Part shown: positions 56,849-58,291 of the stretch, in pieces
How positions within the stretch are numbered: position 1 is the first letter of the stretch
Layout: every line of letters begins with the position of its first letter
The notes under the pieces: model-generated
The model's database searches: none
Told to the model about the DNA's origin: nothing
What the model saw: only the letters and a program-made list of their open reading frames with translations
Translations under genes and position numbers: made by a program
Assembly: GCF_000255455.1 (NCBI RefSeq)
Contig: NZ_JH621269.1
Location: 1 to 58,291 of the forward strand
Length of the DNA stretch: 58,291 nucleotides
Direction: 5' to 3'
Source of the DNA: Aquimarina agarilytica ZC1
Lineage (GTDB): Bacteria > Bacteroidota > Bacteroidia > Flavobacteriales > Flavobacteriaceae

Positions 56849-57745
56849 ATGGAAGCTATCATTACGATTGTTGGTTTTTTAGGAGCTGGAAAAACAACAT
56901 TATTAAAGCATTTAATAATCAATTACATTAATAATAATTGGAATCCTTTCATAATTTTAAATGATTACGAAAACGCAAACCTTGATGCACTACAATTAAC
57001 CGATAAAATTAAACCTAAATGGATTAGAGCACTTACAGGTAGTTGTATTTGTTGTAGTGGTATTAATGAATTAAGAAATTATGTAAATCGTATTCCAGAG
57101 CGAACTAATGGAATCACTTTGATTGAAGCTAATGGTACTTCTGATGCTTGTTCTTTAATGGAATTTTTATGTGTTGGACTAAATGATAGGTTTTTACCTC
57201 CGATACAAATAGGAGTAGTTGATGTTAAGAACTGGCAAAAACGAGAAAAGCACAATGAACTTGAAGCAAACCAAATTCAAGTAGCCTCATTAATTATCCT
57301 TACTCATATTGAAAAAACAACAGCCAATAGGCAGACACAAGTCATTAAAGAATTAAAAAAACTTAATCCTTTTGCTAAAATTTTAACAATGGATACTATT
57401 GACATTTCAATCCTTCCTGGACTCACACCATCAAAAAATAAAGCCCAACTACTTAACCACCAAAAAGCACATTGGTCTTCTTGCTCTTGTGATCTGCCTA
57501 CTTTACCTAACTTAAATTGTATTAATTATATATGTCAAACACTACCTAAAAGTATTCTTAGAGTAAAAGGATGTACTCAAATTGGAGACGAAAAAAAGTA
57601 TACTTATTTCGAACGAAATCCAGATGGAGAGGTCTATGTACGACCTTTTAACGGAATACCAATCACAGGTCCTAAATTACTTACTATTGGCCCCAATAGT
57701 AAACTTTCATTACTCAAAAAGGTAATCAAAGAAAGTCTTGATTAA
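56849..57745 (+). CDS. COG0523-family GTPase (metallochaperone-like)
   Basis: This 298-residue protein has a P-loop (GFLGAGKTT, residues 9-17), the family's CxCC metal motif (CICC at 66-69) and a C-terminal CobW_C-like domain (about 210-298). The usual NKxD base-recognition motif is replaced by LTHIEKT near 150-156, and the NEFG segment reads NDYEN. Members move zinc or other metals to client proteins under starvation. Here the neighbours merC and folE suggest it serves FolE or zinc import. Confidence 0.85.
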   Translation: MEAIITIVGFLGAGKTTLLKHLIINYINNNWNPFIILNDYENANLDALQLTDKIKPKWIRALTGSCICCSGINELRNYVNRIPERTNGITLIEANGTSDACSLMEFLCVGLNDRFLPPIQIGVVDVKNWQKREKHNELEANQIQVASLIILTHIEKTTANRQTQVIKELKKLNPFAKILTMDTIDISILPGLTPSKNKAQLLNHQKAHWSSCSCDLPTLPNLNCINYICQTLPKSILRVKGCTQIGDEKKYTYFERNPDGEVYVRPFNGIPITGPKLLTIGPNSKLSLLKKVIKESLD

Positions 57746-57912
57746 CGAATAATACAGGCTTCGATATAAAATTAAATCAGTTTTTTGTCTACTCTCCTTT
57801 ACCGTACATTACCCCCCATATTTAATTAATTAGGATACAAACTGTCTTTTATAAAAACACCATTTTAACACCATTTGTTCCAAATATTGAGATAAAATAG
57901 GTTTTAAAATAA

Positions 57913-57933
57913 CAGTATGCAGTATGCAGTATG
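57913..57933. repeat. Three tandem copies of CAGTATG
   Basis: A 7-mer repeated exactly three times in non-coding sequence between the COG0523 gene and the right-edge ORF. Too short to carry a clear meaning; it may vary in copy number. Confidence 0.4.
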
Positions 57934-57995
57934 CATAAGTTTAAATTATTTAAAATTAGAGCTTCTGCAAAATAAAAAAAGAAAAAGTTTTGCTT

Positions 57996-58280
57996 TCAGT
58001 ATCTTATAAATCTAATTGTTTGACTATTAATTGTTACAAAGTACATTCCTTGAGGAATATCCGAAACTAATATTCTTTCTTGATCTTCTTTCAAAAATAT
58101 AGATTTAACTACACTTCCTCCATAATTTCTAAAAACCACAAAATCTCCTTTTGCACTATTAATGATTTTTGTATAATTTGATGAAGCCGAAGGTAGCATT
58201 GAATAAGTATCTGCATTTTGCGCTAAAGCCTTGGCTATTTCGGAGTGACCATGCCAGTGATTTCGGTCAAACAGTGCCAC
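57996..58280 (-). CDS. T9SS-like C-terminal tail protein, right-edge, possibly broken
   Basis: The frame from GTG 58280 encodes 94 residues; an in-frame TGA at 58281-58283 blocks extension, so either this is a short gene or a longer one is interrupted. The start (FDRNHWHGHSEIAKALAQNA) resembles the last catalytic helix of SGNH/GDSL-type hydrolases, and the end (SDIPQGMYFVTINSQTIRFIRY) looks like a type A T9SS sorting tail. The ATG in the neighbouring frame (58284) reads six codons into a stop. Best treated as a fragment. Confidence 0.4.
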   Translation of the reverse strand: MALFDRNHWHGHSEIAKALAQNADTYSMLPSASSNYTKIINSAKGDFVVFRNYGGSVVKSIFLKEDQERILVSDIPQGMYFVTINSQTIRFIRY

Positions 58281-58291
58281 TCATAGAGGTA

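Noticed and set aside
57913..57933. CRISPR-like or phase-variable tandem repeat
   Set aside because: Only three 7-base copies in non-coding DNA, no spacers and no gene next to it that it would switch.

Overview
The window reads as chromosome of a low-GC marine-type member of the Bacteroidota, most likely family Flavobacteriaceae. Four things point there: several secreted proteins end in type IX secretion (T9SS) C-terminal sorting domains; some starts lie behind the flavobacterial promoter element TAnnTTTG instead of an obvious Shine-Dalgarno; family-typical genes occur (DUF4834 beside YfhO, amidase divergent from LptD, MlaD next to the CCG/4Fe-4S pair, SRPBCC-SDR-photolyase); and PII T-loops are of the Bacteroidota kind. 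I saw no rRNA, tRNA, CRISPR array, intact insertion sequence or prophage.

Layout. 1-5.7 kb: a partial small ORF, a bidirectional terminator, then a leftward envelope-polysaccharide operon (DUF4834, YfhO membrane protein, GT4-type glycosyltransferase, flippase). 5.8-9.7 kb: an outer-membrane barrel-like protein with a huge charged tail, a GNAT-fold protein and an aquaporin. 9.7-15.1 kb: two T9SS-exported reprolysin-like zinc proteases in tandem. 15.4-17.8 kb: SRPBCC-SDR-photolyase operon. 18-23.4 kb: MscS channel, class III aminotransferase, TPR protein, a secreted hypothetical and a MOSC protein. 23.4-29.4 kb (leftward): MlaD, a 4Fe-4S membrane protein, two paralogous CCG-domain proteins, SerB, and a frameshifted bulb-lectin lipoprotein. 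29.6-35.4 kb: amidase, LptD, ProC and a coiled-coil protein. 35.7-46.4 kb: a TerB-like protein, then a nitrogen-assimilation block: gltBD leftward and two tandem glnK-amt pairs rightward. 46.5-49 kb: a T9SS beta-helix/discoidin/ricin-lectin protein. 49.3-52.9 kb: mnmE, then a small accessory patch (decayed serine recombinase, ParD/ParE module, gene scraps) before DUF423. 53-58.3 kb: RhaT, an LpxR-like protein, a predicted zinc-responsive merC-folE-COG0523 operon and a degenerate T9SS-like tail at the right edge.

How parts work together. GlnK/Amt pairs would import and sense ammonium, which GltBD uses for glutamate. MerC, FolE and the COG0523 GTPase form a likely metal-starvation operon behind an exceptional 63-bp palindrome whose symmetric halves each carry a promoter -7 element; this palindrome is the most striking non-coding signal here. 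Other signals worth attention are a structured intergenic element upstream of mnmE, two MITE-like inverted-repeat elements, the cysteine losses in one CCG paralogue, the hyper-charged tail on the barrel protein, and the two broken genes. I found no clearly novel multi-gene defence or biosynthetic system. All family calls are from reading translated sequence without database search.
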